From contig CAAELW010000222.1 of the NCBI GenBank assembly GCA_900756875.1, positions 1 to 7,364 of the forward strand: a stretch of DNA of 7,364 bases, in the 5' to 3' direction. Every line of letters begins with the position of its first letter. Positions within the stretch are counted from its first letter, which is position 1. The notes under the pieces are model-generated. The model did not search any database. It saw only the letters and a list, made by a program, of their open reading frames with translations, and was not told the DNA's origin. The DNA comes from Pasteurellaceae bacterium (lineage in GTDB: Bacteria > Pseudomonadota > Gammaproteobacteria > Enterobacterales > Pasteurellaceae). The position numbers and the translations under genes are program-made. Shown here piece after piece: positions 6,506 through 7,364 of this stretch.

Positions 6506-7364
6506 TTCATGTTGTTGATGTGCAATCCCGTGCCACAATTCAGGATTTAGGCCGTTTTGGTTTGCGTCGATTTGGCATTAGTCAATGTGGAGCAATGGAT
6601 AAATTGGCGTTACGCGCTGGTAATATTTTACTAGGTAATGCAGAGGATGCCCCAGCAATTGAAGTTCCTTTAGGTGGTATCACATTGAAATTTCAGCAGG
6701 ATATGAATTTTTGTGTCACCGGGGCATTTTATGAAATGACCTTAGATGATAAACCGGTTTTTGCTTACTGGCGTTATCAGGCACGAGCGGGGCAGGTACT
6801 GAAAATGGCGCGAGCCAGAATTGGAATGTATGGTTATCTATGTGTGCAAGGTGGCATCCTATTACCTAAAGAGTTAAATTCTTGTAGTACCTATTTACGG
6901 GCTCAAATTGGAGGAATAGAAGGACGCGGTTTACAAGCAGGTGATCAACTGCAAACGGTAAATGATCCTATTTTGCGTGGTGAAATTGGGATTGCACCTA
7001 TTCCACTTAAGCATACGATTCATGCGTTACCGTCCTCTGAATATCAGGCATTTAAACGAAAATCCCAATATTATTGGTGGAGAGGTAAATGGACATTGCA
7101 AAGCAGCAGTGATCGCATGGGGTATCGTTTTCAAGGGCAAAAATTAGAATTAAAACAACCGCTGGAAATGCTGTCTCACGCGATTCAATTTGGTAGCGTG
7201 CAAGTTCCACCAAGTGGTCAACCAATTATTTTGATGGCGGATGCGCAAACTACGGGCGGTTATCCCAAAATTGCCAACGTGATCGATGCGGATCTAGGTG
7301 CGTTGGCACAGGTACGTTTAGGCTCAACCATTCAATTTGAAGCGGTTAATCTTGAACAAGCCGC
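6502..7364 (+). CDS. pxpC: 5-oxoprolinase subunit PxpC (KipA/YbgK family), cut by right window edge
   Basis: This is the carboxyltransferase-like subunit that partners PxpB in 5-oxoprolinase. The frame stays open from ATG6502 to the window end (287 complete codons), so only the last part is missing if it resembles E. coli YbgK (about 310 residues). The N-terminus matches the family (TIQDLGRFGLRRFGISQCGAMD, within residues 12-33). Later conserved blocks are GNAEDAPAIE (45-54), YLCVQGGI (112-119), SCST-x4-IGGIEGR (127-142), LPSSEYQAF (176-184), SDRMGYRFQG (203-212), SHAIQFGSVQVPPSGQPI (225-242) and LMADAQTTGGYPKIA (244-258). Translation starts within the pxpB stop (ATGA overlap). GGAGGG in the tail of pxpB, nine bases upstream, is a strong Shine-Dalgarno. 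pxpA is expected downstream, as in the E. coli order pxpB-pxpC-pxpA, but is not visible. Confidence 0.95.
   Translation, partial: MIHVVDVQSRATIQDLGRFGLRRFGISQCGAMDKLALRAGNILLGNAEDAPAIEVPLGGITLKFQQDMNFCVTGAFYEMTLDDKPVFAYWRYQARAGQVLKMARARIGMYGYLCVQGGILLPKELNSCSTYLRAQIGGIEGRGLQAGDQLQTVNDPILRGEIGIAPIPLKHTIHALPSSEYQAFKRKSQYYWWRGKWTLQSSSDRMGYRFQGQKLELKQPLEMLSHAIQFGSVQVPPSGQPIILMADAQTTGGYPKIANVIDADLGALAQVRLGSTIQFEAVNLEQA

Noticed and set aside
6962..7147. Plus-strand open frame overlapping pxpC
   Set aside because: It is in another frame of pxpC, whose conserved blocks (SDRMGYRFQG and others) span the same bases.
1..7364. CRISPR arrays, insertion sequences, tRNA or rRNA genes, phage or toxin-antitoxin genes
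   Set aside because: I looked on both strands and saw no regularly spaced repeats, transposase motifs, terminal repeats with target duplications, cloverleaf-like tracts or small paired toxin-antitoxin frames.

Overview
The window is a stretch of chromosome from a gammaproteobacterium of the family Pasteurellaceae. The main evidence is the DNA uptake signal sequence of the Haemophilus influenzae type (9-base core AAGTGCGGT): five exact copies are present, two of them forming a terminator stem. The AT-rich composition and close protein resemblance to Haemophilus and E. coli orthologues agree with this. The Actinobacillus pleuropneumoniae-type core (ACAAGCGGT) was not seen. I cannot name the species from the sequence alone.

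Layout, left to right. (1) A YafD-family (UPF0294) endonuclease/exonuclease/phosphatase-fold protein on the plus strand, whose true N-terminus may lie left of the window. (2) A short convergent gap with a hairpin terminator. (3) pepA (leucyl aminopeptidase) on the minus strand. (4) A 104-bp divergent promoter region. (5) The lptF-lptG operon on the plus strand, encoding the two inner-membrane permease subunits of the lipopolysaccharide exporter. The divergent pepA / lptFG arrangement is the same as in E. coli. (6) A convergent gap with two back-to-back hairpin terminators, the second built from two inverted uptake sequences. (7) fbp (class I fructose-1,6-bisphosphatase) on the minus strand. 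(8) A 208-bp divergent regulatory region with a perfect FNR-type palindrome, a good CRP-type site, promoters in both directions and a G-free, C/A-rich leader. (9) pxpB and the start of pxpC on the plus strand, overlapping by ATGA, encoding two subunits of 5-oxoprolinase. pxpC runs off the right edge.

How the genes work together: lptF and lptG form one complex that extracts LPS (lipooligosaccharide in this family) from the inner membrane using ATP hydrolysis by LptB, which is encoded elsewhere. PxpB and PxpC join PxpA, not in this window, to turn pyroglutamate into glutamate. fbp and pxpBC share a control region, so oxygen (FNR) and carbon state (cAMP-CRP) may be sensed there.

I see no new multi-gene system: all six genes belong to recognised families and look intact apart from the window edges. 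The most interesting signals are regulatory. The pxpB leader contains a 15-base block, ending five bases before the Shine-Dalgarno, that is complementary to the R1 region of the small RNA GcvB as I remember it. The three intragenic uptake sequences are all read as the same peptide, Ser-Thr-Ala-Leu.
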